NCBI GenBank assembly: GCA_027946555.1
Contig: JAPEVC010000048.1
Location: 115,541 to 179,540, forward strand
DNA from: Gnomoniopsis sp. IMI 355080
Taxonomy: Eukaryota; Ascomycota; Sordariomycetes; Diaporthales; Gnomoniaceae
Direction: 5' to 3'
DNA: 64,000 nt
A model generated the notes under the pieces. It searched no databases. It had not been told where the DNA came from and saw only the letters and a program-made list of their open reading frames with translations. This document shows, in pieces, positions 22,848 to 34,666 of the stretch. The stretch's first letter is position 1, and the number at the start of each line of letters is the position of its first letter. Both the position numbers and the translations under genes were made by a program.

Positions 22848-25526
22848 TCAAAAGCCCTCTGGCACATTCGACTGAGTCGGCAGTTGTAAAAGCGCACCAT
22901 CGCCATCCAGATTCCGCTTGAATTTACCGTCTCCAGTCCAGTGCTCGATAGATTCCCAGTGAGCCTCCCGTTTCAAAGGGGGCGCATTCTCCTCTACCAG
23001 AACCTCAGCGTCCCCGTCGAAGCAGTTCACGTACACTCCCTTATCTTGGTCACAGAAAGGCCACAGAGTCTTGTCGGTCATCCGACAATATCGACGTTCG
23101 AGATGATTGGCGTAGCTGGGTCCCATCGAATGTTCGTGTGAGCAAAGATCCGCAGCACTTGTACCATCTCTGCGTGGGACCTTTTCAATGACCTATACAT
23201 TTTCAAGTAAGTAATGGATCGAAACAAATGTCTGTATTAGCTGCGAGACGTAATTGTGACACTGGAACTGTGCATTCCCTGGCTATATACATATATATAT
23301 ATGCCATGACTCGGAATGCATAAGGGTTCTTTTTTTTTTTTTTTTTTTGAGATTTGCTTACCAGAGAGCGTGAGTAGTGTTGCTTGATCGACTTTGGTCG
23401 ATCTCCTCTATCTTCCGAGTCTCTTCTTTCATGGTGTTTTGCGCATTCATGCCAACCTTGAGTCGATTCGTGGTTAGCTTTTTGAATTAAATACAACAGG
23501 ACGTATCTCAGGGAGTTCAAGCCCTTTCAACACGCCCTGAGTTGGAAAAGGCACGGCAAGAGGAATGACCTACGCAAAGCTTTGCCTTTGTACTTGCAAT
23601 TCCCGTGCTCGGCAGGACTGGAAAGACGGTTATCGTGGGTGTCGTAATAAAAGTCTGGCAAGCATTCGGGCGGAGCTTGTTCCCTCCCATTTATATTACT
23701 TGGTTTTTCGTCCACAATACGTGCTCTGGGGTCTCTCCAGTCGTCATTCGGGTGCTGCAATCATGTTAAATGTCTGAAGCGTCAACCGGAGCGCGCAAGC
23801 TGGAAGAAAGAACTCACCATGTATGGTAGAACCAGATTGTGCGTATTCCGTCTCGGAATAAAATCTCCGTTGAACCAGTTCAGTTTGGCTGGATTTTTCG
23901 AGATTTCTGCAGTCGTCATGTTTTTGAGAGACTGGTAGTTACTGGCTTTGAAAGCCGGAAGGAAAATCTTCACGGCTTGTGCCACCCGACCACGATCCAC
24001 TCCATTGTCTTTCATTCCCTGAGTGAGTTCTTCTGCAGCTGGGGTGCCTGTCTCTGGTTTCACATCGCTAGCCCACAGCCAGCTCGGGAAATTGTCCTTC
24101 TTGACACCTATGCGTTTGACAGTCAGCGATTGCCTTGAAGAGCAGGTAACAGAGGGCGTGTCGACAATTCGCGAGGCAAAGGCGCGCAAGTCTTTTGCTT
24201 CCCATATAGATATGTGCGTTTCAAGATCGCAAGATTTGGCAAAATGGCAAGACTATGTGACATACCGGAGCCAAGTATACCGATTCGCTTGATGTCTTTG
24301 TGGATATACTCCTCTTCCCGGTCTAGGTGATGGTCCAAGGTTCCTCTGTGGTCGAGCCAGAAGCATTCTCCGGGTACCCCACCGGTTTTGTCGTCATAGA
24401 TGTGGCTATAGAACCATGACTGGTTAGATTCACGGCCCCAGCTGCCGTCACTAGGTAGCCAGAATATTAGCGAGGGGTCAGGCTATATGTTGTCATGCCA
24501 GTAGCTGAACGGGTGAAGTTGAGTGTGGAAGAAAGACATACAATACCCATGTAGACTGGTCCGGCCATTTGACGTATACACTTGACACGCAAATGGCATC
24601 GTAATGTCTCTTGATAAGCAGCAAGTATGGTGCTTGCTGTGTGCCTAGATCCTCCGAATGGACCAGTGTAGGCCAAACACCTACTGTTTGTATGCCGCCA
24701 TTCTGAATGTCAGGCATGCCTTCAGGTCTGGGGCTCTCATACTTGTTGTGGTGGCTTCCGCCCTTAACCTTTGTGAATTTGGAATGCTGCATTTGGATCG
24801 TCGTATTCGTGAAGCCTAGCAATTGTGCGCCGGCATCATACAAACAGACTTGGGGGAAATTTCCGCCGGATCCCTATTCAATCCTGCTTGTTAGCTACAA
24901 AAGTTTACCGAAGCCATTTCGCCGTGAAGAAGTGGTTGACCAGAAAGCAGCGGAGGGACATTTCATACCTGGAGCCCAGTAGTATCTAGACCCACTTGAA
25001 TACCAACACCCCAAGAGGCTGTTTGCCCCCCGTGTGCCTCAAGTTGCTCCTGTACCTTCTTATCGATCATTTTCCCGAACCTCTCTGACCAGCTTTCGGC
25101 GAATTGGAAACAACCAAGAGCGCCACCAATGGCCGCTATCCATTGAAGGAGCATGGGAACGACCTTGATTGACACGCCGCCGTCGTTACCAGGACCTAAG
25201 CCATTTGCCTCTTTCGCCTCCTCAGATCCGTAAGGGTAACGAGTGATCTGGGGGATACCGTCAAGTGAAGGAGTATATTTGGCATCAAGAAGGGGCCGCC
25301 AAGCGTCGAGATCGATGCTGGAGTTTCCATCGACAAGAGCTGAAGCATCAGAGATTGGACGGCCTAGGCTGACACTCATCGAATCCACTGCACCCATAGT
25401 CTCTTCAGCAGCGCTGTCTGGGGGTGGCGGGTCGATTAGAGGTGGCGGGAGGGAGGCTGCTGCAGCCAAGTCGACCACATGGCACCATGCCATGTACAAG
25501 GCCCAAGCTTGTTTGGATGTAAGCAT
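22848..25526 (-). CDS. uncharacterised 661-aa fungal protein, seven exons
   Basis: Exons: 24969-25526, 24542-24873, 24266-24450, 23818-24107, 23574-23754, 23362-23456 and 22848-23192. All six introns have standard ends (e.g. GTATGT...CTAG, GTAGGT...CAAG) and phases 0, 2, 1, 0, 1, 0 join without a stop. The start at 25526 (MLTSKQAWALYMAW) is preferred over the ATG at 25667, because a TATATAAAG element lies between them. Residues 1-30 and about 145-165 are hydrophobic. The C-terminal half has many Trp, Tyr, His and Cys, including WHECAKHHE, SIKQHYSRSLVIEK and CRMTDKTLWPFC. I do not recognise the family. No catalytic motif is evident, and a fungal-specific lineage is likely. Intron 6 contains a run of 19 T and an AT repeat on the plus strand. 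Confidence 0.72.
23289..23348. repeat. AT dinucleotide and poly-T microsatellites inside an intron
   Basis: An (AT)n tract at about 23289-23302 and a run of 19 T at 23330-23348, both inside the sixth intron of the seven-exon gene. Confidence 0.8.
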
Positions 25527-26799
25527 TCTGCTGTAATGATGAAGCGGAGTGTTTCCGCTTCGAAGGCCAGGATAATTCTTTAGGAGATGAGAAATGTTGA
25601 ATGAGATGAAAGTTGAGCTGTCATGCAAGCGGGGTGGTCCTCCTTTATATAAGTAACGAGGGAACATGGGAATCGTCTGTCATATGAAAGCTTGTTGTAC
25701 TTGTTCATTCTAATTTGGGACTTGTACTCTAGCAAGTGGCTTAGTGACTGAAGCCGTCAAGACCGAATTATGGAATGATTCATTTCACCCCAAGTTTTAC
25801 GCTCTAATATCAACTTTGTTCTCTACTTTGTACGCTTTGGTACCTACCTCAAGGTACTCCGGACCTGCTGGAAGATTCGCTGAAAATATTGCGGGGTTTC
25901 AATGTCATGAATTCCTTAAAAATAGATTGGACTGTTTGACTCGAATTCAGGCAAATTATAACAAGAAACGTTTATTCAGCAGTTGCGAAGGCCTGGATTT
26001 GCAAAAACAGGTGCATACACTTTTGCACCTCTACCCGGGCCAGTTGTCAGGAGTGGGAATTTGAATGGAGACCAAACGCTGAAGATAGAGCAGTAACATT
26101 CGTCTGAACCATCCTTGAGGTTTTCAAAGTCATCAATTAGAATCAGACTTGCTGACGAGATGTGTCATACGCTCCATGTGACGATGTCGAAATCGACCTA
26201 TTCCTTAGCCAACCGACCATCTTAGCAAAGGAACAACTACTCAAGTGCTCTTGCACTGTAGAAAGAGAGGTTTGCATGTGATATCCGGCGGGTCAAATCT
26301 TGTTTTCAAAGTATTCCATACCCACATGACCGGTCCATCTGAAGGTCGGCATAAAATAGCGCGGAGGCTTATTTACAACACTTGCGTCGTAGAGGCGAAC
26401 TAGTGCTCCGCCGCTTTCACAAAGGCGAGAGAATTATTTTTCAACCTGCGGCTTTTTCATCAGACACTAAGATTTCACTGATGAGCCCCGCCGAAGGAAG
26501 GAAGAAAAAGGCCTCAGCACTGGATCCTAAGCTGCTTAGCAGACACGCCGTGTCCAAAGATCGCACAGAGGTGTGTAATAGCAGATACATACTATATATT
26601 TGATGATTCATGGGCTACGCTCCTGACCATCACATGTTTGGTAAACTTCGTGTATAAGTATGTTTGTCTCTTGCAAACCCTGAAGACTACCCATCTTCTA
26701 CTTCTTCCCCATGGACCATCATCTCAACGCTCCATCTCTTCACAAGAAAAGCTTCAACTTCCTCGTCTCCCCAAACCCTCTCGCCTCTCTCGATCTGAA
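25527..26799. other. intergenic region
   Basis: Divergent promoters of the seven-exon gene and the small secreted-type protein. A 106-codon ORF at 25744-26064 has no recognisable features and is not called. Confidence 0.45.
25643..25651 (-). promoter_or_regulatory. TATA box of the seven-exon gene
   Basis: Minus-strand TATATAAAG about 117 bp upstream of the ATG at 25526. It supports that start over the ATG at 25667. Confidence 0.5.
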
Positions 26800-27291
26800 A
26801 TGAGATCTCTTTATAGCCTCGCACTGGTAGCACCAGCGCTTCTGGTCACAGCATCATCAGATGTATCAGGGATGGAAACTCCACCAGAATGGCTGAAGCC
26901 CCATCCTACTCCCCTGCTCCCGACCCGGCCGCCGGTGGTCCCATCCACTGTCACCGTGCCAGGTCCCGGCGTTACAACGACCATCACCCATACCAACACG
27001 GAGACTTCGACTGCCCCAGGAGAACCAACAACCATCACCCGTACCCCAGGCATTCCAACGTCTTTCATCACAACGACTTTCATCACAGTCACCACTGTGC
27101 CTTCGACGCAGGTACCAAGTCCAACTGGCCCTTCTCTTCAACCGTGTCCTATCGACGAGCCATGGATCTGCTATATCATCCCTTGTGAGGGTTGGTGGGA
27201 CCCTCCAGCGGGATGTCCCCCGGTCACGCCACAGGAAGTTCAAGCAGCAAGCAAGGTGCAGAGACACACTCACGTACCCACTCGCATTTGA
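26800..27291 (+). CDS. small secreted-type Thr/Pro-rich protein
   Basis: 163 aa from the ATG at 26800. Residues 1-18 form a typical signal peptide (MRSLYSLALVAPALLVTA). The body (about 35-110) is a Pro/Thr/Ser-rich stretch with many TTTIT- and TVTT-like runs, suited to O-mannosylation, as in fungal cell-wall proteins. The C-terminal part holds three Cys and several Trp (CPIDEPWICYIIPCEGWW). There is no GPI-like hydrophobic tail. The frame is open upstream to 26638 without a better start. A GTGCAG near the end could be a splice donor, so the last few residues are uncertain. Function is unknown. Confidence 0.62.
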   Translation: MRSLYSLALVAPALLVTASSDVSGMETPPEWLKPHPTPLLPTRPPVVPSTVTVPGPGVTTTITHTNTETSTAPGEPTTITRTPGIPTSFITTTFITVTTVPSTQVPSPTGPSLQPCPIDEPWICYIIPCEGWWDPPAGCPPVTPQEVQAASKVQRHTHVPTRI

Positions 27292-28363
27292 TTAGCAACC
27301 TGACCGTGGTATTAATGCTGGCGCTGCCATGCTTGCCTAAAGTTCCTGGTCGCTTGAATATGAAATGCGTTGCTTGTTGATTATGGAAAGTTTCAAATAC
27401 GAACGCACGAGGGGTTGCCTGGAGGAGTCGCAGGTGTCATTATTTCTGGGAATGACAACAATTCTGTTTGCCATGAATACACACAGTTGGTATTGAGCTA
27501 CTCACCTCAGGCTCTAAACCTGTCGTTTCAGATAGCAATTATAACAAAGTTTGCGCAAACCAATAGTGCCGTAATCGCGGACAGCCTTGATTGTACTGGG
27601 GTGAATATCTCGTGGAACCCTTTGCGAATTGCCTGTTTCGGACAGAGCTTCAATGCTATTGGTCGGGAGGATGAGCATAGGATTCGTCCATACGACTCCG
27701 TCCTGTCTGACTCTTCAATTCAAGTATGGACACTTGCAGTCCAAGTCCGATCAGATTTCTCGTAATAAAAGATACCTAGGTACTGAAGCTACCTACATAC
27801 GGTCACGAATCACAAAATGACCATCTAAAGTGGAAGCAACTTCATCACACGTGCAATTCCAAATCAATAACAGCCACTCTTCCCGCCGCTGTACTTCCAC
27901 CAGTGGTAATATATGACACTTCGTTCTTCCTGGACTATTTTCCGCAACATTATCTGGCTGTGCGATTTCAAACCAACATCGACGCTGATGATACGATTGT
28001 GTTAACCCGCTTGCTTGGGAAATAAGAGCATATACACATTCCAGCAATATCTATATGAAGCCACCGCCGGGCCGGCATTCTGATGCCCACTCCGTGCAGC
28101 CTCCGAGGTCGATTCCGGGCCGGACCGAGCGGTCTCGGCAGAATTGTCGAACGACCAAGCATGAATTTTATCTCATTTCCAAGGCTAGTCCTACAACCAA
28201 AAGAACTTGGATGGTCCATAGATAGGGAATTTCTCACGCAGCCCGAGTATATCATTTCTACATTGCTCATCATCCTGACATCTCGTCTCGATCCTGCCAC
28301 CTGCCGCGTCGTGCGGCCCACCGCCTGCTTTCGTTCGTCTTTCAGCCCGCCTGAGACAGCAAT
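27292..28363. other. intergenic region
   Basis: Promoter side of the D-amino-acid oxidase gene. Contains a palindromic TACCTAGGTA at 27773-27782. A 131-codon ORF at 27370-27765 is not supported. Confidence 0.5.
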
Positions 28364-29548
28364 ATGACTTTACAAGTAGTAGTGATCGGGTAACTCTCCC
28401 CTTACACGTAAAATTACGCCGCGCCAAACAGCTAACAACTCCCTAGCGCCGGCGTGATAGGCCTCTCCAGCGCCCTCGAGCTGCAATCCGCCGGCCACGC
28501 CGTGACCATCCTCGCCAAGGACTTCCCCCAGCCCTTCGGCCTCATCGACCCCAAGTCGCAAATCAACTTCACCTCGCCATGGGGCGGTGCACATAACCGC
28601 TGGGTGCCGCCCGCCGGCAAGGAAAACGACGAGCGCGACCATGCGCTCGCGCTCGCGACATTCCGGCGCATGAAGGCGCTGTGCAAGGCAAACCCCGAGG
28701 CGGGCATCACATTTATGAAGGGAATTGAGTACCTTGAGAAGCCGGGTATCGAGTACAGGGATTTGGTAAGGGAGAGCGGACCGGGCTGTGCGAAAAGCTT
28801 GGGAGTTGAGGGGTTCAGGGTGCTGAGCAAGGGGGAGTTGCCGGATGAAAGGGTCGAGTTGGGGATTGAGTACGATACGTGGTGTGTCAATCCTATGGTG
28901 TATTGTTCTTGGATGTTAAATCGGTTTGTGTACAGGGGTGGTAAGGTGGTGAAGAGAGAGGTCAGAGACTATAAGGAGGTGTTCGAGATGGAGGATCTAG
29001 GAAGGCAAGATGTGGTAATCAATGCCAGTGGCCAAGGCTTTGGCGACGAGAAAGTGTTCATTACGAGAGGCAAGTTTCCAAGACAGTCGTCTTTTGGCTT
29101 GTATATTGCTAATGTGAACGCAGGACAAACTTGCCTTGTGGCCAATACCTGCGACGCAACGGTCACCAGACAAAATGCCGATGGTAGTTGGACATTCTCC
29201 GTGCCCCGGAATTTTGAGGGCGGAACCATTATAGGAGGCACGAAGGAGCCAGACAATTGGGATCCAAACCCTTCTCTAGAAGTGAGAGAGACGCTGATTC
29301 GAAACTTCTTGGCAACGTACCCAAGCATCGCCGATCAGTCTGGCTCCGTGAGAGTATTGAAGGACGTGGTTGGGCGAAGACCAACCCGGCATGGTGGCGC
29401 CAGATTGGAGAAGGAGAATGTGACAAAGTCAAGGACGGTGGTCCACGCTTATGGGCTTGGAGGCAGAGGTTATGAGATGTCGTGGGGTGTTGCAGAGACC
29501 GTGGCCAAACTTGTGGAGGAGTCCGTTGTGCCCAAGGCTCGGATATGA
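28364..29548 (+). CDS. D-amino-acid oxidase family FAD enzyme
   Basis: Two exons: 28364-28389 (only 26 nt) and 28447-29548 (intron GTAACT...CTAG, phase 2), giving 375 aa. Splicing assembles the dinucleotide-binding GxGxxG as VVVIGAGVIGLSSALEL at residues 5-21. Other family marks are SPWGGAHNRW, DVVINASGQGFGD, and the C-terminal VGRRPTRHGGARLE and HAYGLGGRGYEMSWG with the substrate-binding Arg region. The enzyme oxidises D-amino acids to 2-oxo acids, ammonia and H2O2. The last three residues are ARI, a weak PTS1-like peroxisomal signal, fitting the usual peroxisomal location of fungal D-amino-acid oxidases, though not canonical SKL. D-aspartate oxidase is an alternative within the same family. 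Confidence 0.92.
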
Positions 29549-29912
29549 TCTTCGTCTAGGCATATATTTACGGCCAAAAAGCCAGACGCAACATACTGTT
29601 GACGACATCTAGAAGTCCCAGCCTCTAACACCATCTAGTTCCTTTGAGCGTTGTGGCCCAGCAAACGCTTCATCGACCACCTGGAAACAGAATGCCTGGC
29701 CTGCTGCTTCTTTTCTATTTTGTAGTGCAGCCTCAAATCACATATATACAGTCCCAAGCCCGGAAGCTTACCATCTCACCCAAAGACGCAAGACCATCCG
29801 TTAATGGAACCCGTCCATGCGTCCTTGTACACGCCAAACGCCAAAATATGCAAGCATGCCCTTCACCCCACCCTCCCAATCACCGCGTCCATGGCTTCAT
29901 CCAGCACTATAC
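29549..29912. other. convergent intergenic region
   Basis: 3' regions of the D-amino-acid oxidase and CMC1 genes. Nothing else is recognised. Confidence 0.5.
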
Positions 29913-30497
29913 TCATTTCTTCGCCTCCTCCACCACCGTCCTTGGTGCAGGCCGGTATCCACCGACCCTCTCCCCCTTCTTCAACTTCTCCTCATCCAGC
30001 CTCCGTATTTGTGCCTCGCGCTCACTCTCCTCTAAGCCCCACCACTCCCTCACAAAACGTGCCTGCTCCTCCTTCCTCCTCTGCTTCTCGATCTTGGCCT
30101 TGACGCGCTCTTGCCGTTGCGCGAACCACTCCTCTCGTGCAGCATCTTGTTCTCGCGGCGTCGCGTGCTGTTTCATGCAGTTGTTCATGACGCGGTGCGA
30201 TTCGCGACAGACGAAGGGGACGGAGAATGTGCGGCCGAGGGCGCAAGCGGCGAATGCTGATAGGCAGAAAGAGAGAGAGAGAGGATGTTAATCTTTTGTT
30301 CAGGAGGCAGAGGTGGTGGGGTGTAGTAGGGGCCTACCTTTTATCTCGTCCGCACACTGCTGCCGCACCCGGTCATAGAAGATATCTCGTACCTGCGCCT
30401 CCTGCGACGCGGATAGCGGCAGTGGATTCCGCGACGGCATGGGCAGGCGCTCCGCCGGATCGCTCGAACTTCCTTCGCCGGTGGCCATCGCGGCCAT
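29913..30497 (-). CDS. CMC1: COX assembly mitochondrial protein, Cmc1-like twin CX9C
   Basis: Two exons: 30338-30497 and 29913-30256 (intron GTAGGC...TCAG, phase 1), giving 167 aa from ATG 30497 (30488 is also possible; the frame is open to 30695 without family resemblance). Splicing creates the twin CX9C motif: C48-x9-C58 and C70-x9-C80, the helical hairpin imported by the Mia40 pathway into the mitochondrial intermembrane space. The rest of the C-terminus is highly charged, Glu/Arg/Lys-rich and coiled-coil-like. Cmc1 helps deliver copper and stabilise Cox1 during cytochrome c oxidase assembly. The Cmc1 assignment rests on the motif and on the flanking IFYDRVRQQC and RTFSVPFVC segments. Confidence 0.86.
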
Positions 30498-31042
30498 GTA
30501 ATTGGGGTGGAAAGCGTTGGTCCGCAGTGCTTTGACAGACCTGTGAGTCGCGTAAAGATGTGAAAGACTTGTCAGCCAGCCAAGCGAGTGGTCGTGGAGC
30601 AGAGTGAATTTCGAAGAAAGATTGTTGAAAGTCGGATCCGAATCGACTGACGGCAACGCATGCATGGAGAACCTCCGAAGTCGAGTTTCTGCCAATTTTG
30701 GAGCTTGGGCTGTTGCGGGCCGGCCGTCTCACCGCCTTCCCTATGAATGTTTTCAGATGCTGTTGATTACCATTTTCATATCAAAAGACTTTATCAGTAC
30801 AGACTCGAAAATCATGGTCTAGTTTCTAGCACAGAGTTGGAATGGTATATGAAGATGCATAACGCTGGCAGGGTCTAAAATTCCCCAGGCTCGCTAGCTA
30901 AACTATTAGAGTGGCCTTCCTCCGTGGTCCTCATGAGCTGTTACAGTAGTGTTTACAGACAAGTTGACTAGGTGGTAGATCCAAGTTTGAACAAGATGCA
31001 GATTAATGACCCAAATTCATGCGCAGCCGAGGTCAAGTTAAT
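30498..31042. other. intergenic region
   Basis: Promoter of the CMC1-like gene and 3' end of the FN3 protein gene. An open frame continues to 30695 upstream of CMC1 but lacks family character. Confidence 0.5.
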
Positions 31043-34000
31043 TTACTCCTCAGCTGTGGCCGTGGACTCAGCATCACCGCCTGCCTTCTCGATTTCCAGT
31101 CCCTCTTTGCCCTTGTCTTTCTTCTTGCCCATCGAGAACCACCGAGCACCCTTCCCCTTCGTGGCTCCGATCGACGGACTGCTGTTGACGCTATCAAAAC
31201 TCTTGCTGAGAAGGTCTTCACGGACGTCGTTCAGGTTGGCCCCACCAAGGACATCGTCGCTGCCTCCAAAGCTAGAACGGTGTTCCCGCTCGGAGTTAAT
31301 GGTAGTCGTGGAACCAGGGCCGGTCTTCTTAGAACCGCCGGATCGCGACAACAAGCTGAATTTACCAGAGCTGTTCTTGCTGAAGAGTTTCCGCACAACA
31401 TTATCTGGGCTGGTGGTGTTGATGCTGTTGCCTGCAGCCTCGGATGGTGTATTGGAGAAGGATGGGCCAAGGTGTAAGGAGCCATCGTGCGAGTCACAGA
31501 CCGATGTGCGGCTCTGGACCGACATCGACTGACGGGACTCAGACCGTTCGACGGCATCTTCGATGCCTTCCCCATCTTCCACGTCATTGCCCACTTCTCC
31601 CTCCTTGCTTTTCCTGCCTTTGGCCGAGCTCCTACTGGCCTTCGGTTTGAAAATGCTTCCCATAAAAGACGGCGCGGCAGGGTTAAGGGATTTGGCAAAG
31701 TCCTTTTGTTTCAGGGGTCTGCCAATGACACCGACTTGAGATGGTGACACCTGTGGGTTCTGCAGGTCACTCTCTTGCAAGATCTCATCGTCCGCAGAAG
31801 CAAGAGTCGTCTCAAGAGCGGAGTTCGATCCGTGGATGGAAGGTCTTCTAGACGGATTTCCTGACCAAGAGTTGTTTTCTGGTGACCATATGAGCCTGGA
31901 ACGCGGGTAGCCGGGTCCATCTGGTGGTTGCCAGATGGACCCACTGTCAGTGGATGGTCGCGGTAGGTCCGTAGAAGCAATCGAAGCAGGTCGCGTGCTA
32001 CTCTGCTCCCGGTGATTGAGTACCCCGGTCAAAGCCCGACCTCCAAAAGGCAGTAGGCTCCTAGCCGAAAAGCCTCTCATGCCCCCAGTCTGCTGGCTGG
32101 CGTACGCGTCCATAGTATCAGGACCCACTGAATTGCGATTGCCAAAGACGTGCCAATTAGAAACGCTGGTACGACGTCGAGATCCTGAGCCATCGGGTTC
32201 ATCTGCATGTCGTGGAAACGATTGACTCTGTCCATGCTTGAGACTGCCCAGCGGGGGAGGCTCGTCAGAGTTCTTATTGGTGTTTCTGGCGAATAGTGAA
32301 CTTAACCCCCTCATGGTAGGTTCCCCAGGTCTCGGTAGAGGCGAGAAGCTGTCAGTACGCGAGTTGAGTGGTAGCCGTTCGCCCTCATCATTCTGCAGCG
32401 AAGGGAACGGTAGGTTCTGTGTTGACCCGTGAGGGCTCGAAAAGAGACTAGCTGAACGACCCGAATCGGGTGACTGCGGGTGTCCAGGAGAGGCGGTCTG
32501 CATAGGAGCAAATGGACTCCTCTGCTCCACGTCAGGCCGTCGACTCTCAAGCTCGTCCTGCTCGTCGTATTCGTCGTCCGTGAACATGTTGCTGGGCAGA
32601 AGCTTGTGTGCCGAAGGACTCAGGGGTGCACCGGCGGTGAGTGCCCTAGTGCGTTCCTCATCATCCATGTCATCCCTAAGTTGTGGAAAATCCGAGAACA
32701 GCGAAAGGCCCGGTGGGAGCCCAGGAGGGAAACCTGGTGGGTGTCTCTTCGTGAGAAATGTCGAAGGCTGCGGTTGAGTCTCCACAGCGGCGAAGGCGGG
32801 AGCTGGGGACATGCCCACGTTCGAGAGGGAGTTGCTGTGGTGGCTTCGACGCTTGACTTCGTTTTGGGGAGCGGGAATCTCGAAGTCGGCACCCGTTGTG
32901 TTGGCCTGATTGTAACCACTCAAGACGGCCGGCGGAATTTGCGCAAGAGAAGCCTGGATCTGACACAGGTTGACATCGAGGTGCCGGCCCTTATTCTCTT
33001 CGTCGATTAACTTCCTCTGCCATTCATGCTGTTTCCGCTGAAAGTCACGTCGTCTCTCGGCATCACTCTCACGCCATTCAGCGTCGTCTTCTCCTCCAGG
33101 CAACTTCTTCCTTTCGTCCTCTAGTTTCTTGACCTGCTCTCTTTTGGTCCGCAGATCAGTCTCCAACTGTGCGCATTCCGCTGTGAGTTTTTCGATCCTC
33201 TGCCGTAGTCCTTTCTTGGTTGCTTCACTTTCCTTTTCAATCGTTTTTTTCTTCTCTTCGTAGCTCTCCCTCTCTTCTCGCATTTCTTGGGTTTGCCTGG
33301 CCATTTTTGCGGTGCTTTCCTCGTAACGGGACCGCTCCGCTTGCTTGGCCTTGACTTCCTTCTCCAGCTGATTTTTTTTCTGCAGCGCAGAACGCATAGC
33401 TCTTTCTGTGGTGCCCATCTCTTTCTTGAGCTTCTCTGTTTGCTCCTCCTTCTTTTTCTGTTCAGTCTTCTTCTGTGATCTCTCTTGCTCCAACTCGTCG
33501 AGTAGTCGTTTACTGTCCTCCTCTTCCTTGATAATCAAGGCGATGGTGTCCTCAAGTTCCTTTTTGGTGGTGCTAAACTTCTCGCCCAGTTCCCTGACCT
33601 CGGCCTCGGAAGTGCTGTCCTTACGCAGCGGTCTCTGATCCATGCTGCCGATCGAGGGCGATGCTTTACGGCCGCCTGTATTTCGTCGAGGCACTTGACC
33701 AATGGCGTTGGCATCTCTCGTCAAGGCTAGGCCTCCATCTGGCAAATTCGCGGTCTCGATCCCGGGTATGGGGCTGCGTGGTGGCCCATTCTCGTCGCCT
33801 TGGTCGCGTGTAGCCGACGACGGCAAATGGTCCTCGGGCTCGAAGTTTGGAGGCAGGCGGGAGTTACCCAACTGTGGTTTTCCATCTTGGTCGAACGTTC
33901 GAAGTCGGACGGTCCTGCTGCCGGCCTGAAAGCTATTGGAGCCAACGGCGATGACACGTACGTTGTAGAAATGGCTCGGTTTCAGGCCGGTGACAGTGAT

Positions 34001-34666
34001 GGCTGTCTCTTGGTTTGCGGGAGACTCGCCCACTGTAATTTGCGGCAAATGTTAGAAGTTATCCGCAGCGGTGGTGCTCGCACGTGTCCGCCCCACTCAA
34101 AGATGATGAGATGCTTACCAACTACCCCGTTGACCTGAATCAAGAACTTTTGCACGGGTTTGTTCGGGTGGGGTCGAGCCCAGTTGACAGTCGCCTTATC
34201 GACACCAATGCCAGCGAGCATGACATCTGGAGCGTCGGGCACATCGACGCCAAGGATGCTGATGAGCTCGGGTACGGGCTTCCAAAGGGTTTGAAGAGCT
34301 CTTCGCATCAACCTGTAAACAGACCATGTGTCAGCGCGTTCATGCAGGTGGGCGTCATAAAAGGGCTGTTGGTGAAAGTTTAGTATACCATAAAAATGCG
34401 GCGCCGAAGAGCAACATGGTGGAGTTCTCCTCGCAGAAGCGGTCGACGTCGTTAAAATCGATATGGGATCGCGACTTCATGTAGACAGTGTAGGGCGACA
34501 AGTCGGATAGGTTGTCAACGTAGCCAGCGGCATAGATGAGGGCGCAAGCAATGGCGACTAGCAGGTGTCGCACTGGAGCCCTACGCTCGCCGAGCGAGGA
34601 GTAGACCAGTAGCAAAGAGGTGAGCACGGTGAGCGGAACAAGCGTCGTCCATGAGGTCCATGTCAT
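31043..34666 (-). CDS. FN3-domain, coiled-coil membrane protein
   Basis: Three exons: 34389-34666, 34119-34312 and 31043-34032 (introns GTATAC...ACAG and GTAAGC...ACAG), phases consistent, 1153 aa. The N-terminus has two or three hydrophobic segments (about residues 8-24, 33-49 and 83-93), so it is probably membrane-anchored. Residues about 118-202 form a fibronectin type III fold across the exon 2/3 junction, with VNWARPHPNKPVQKFLIQV and TVTGLKPSHFYNVRVIAVG. Residues about 300-470 are a long Lys/Glu-rich coiled coil. The remaining 650 residues are Ser/Pro-rich and probably disordered, with many potential phosphorylation sites. This layout occurs in filamentous ascomycetes as an uncharacterised FN3 protein. 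A scaffold role is inference. Confidence 0.85.

Noticed and set aside
27370..27765. 131-codon plus-strand ORF
   Set aside because: No recognisable features and no splice chain to neighbours.
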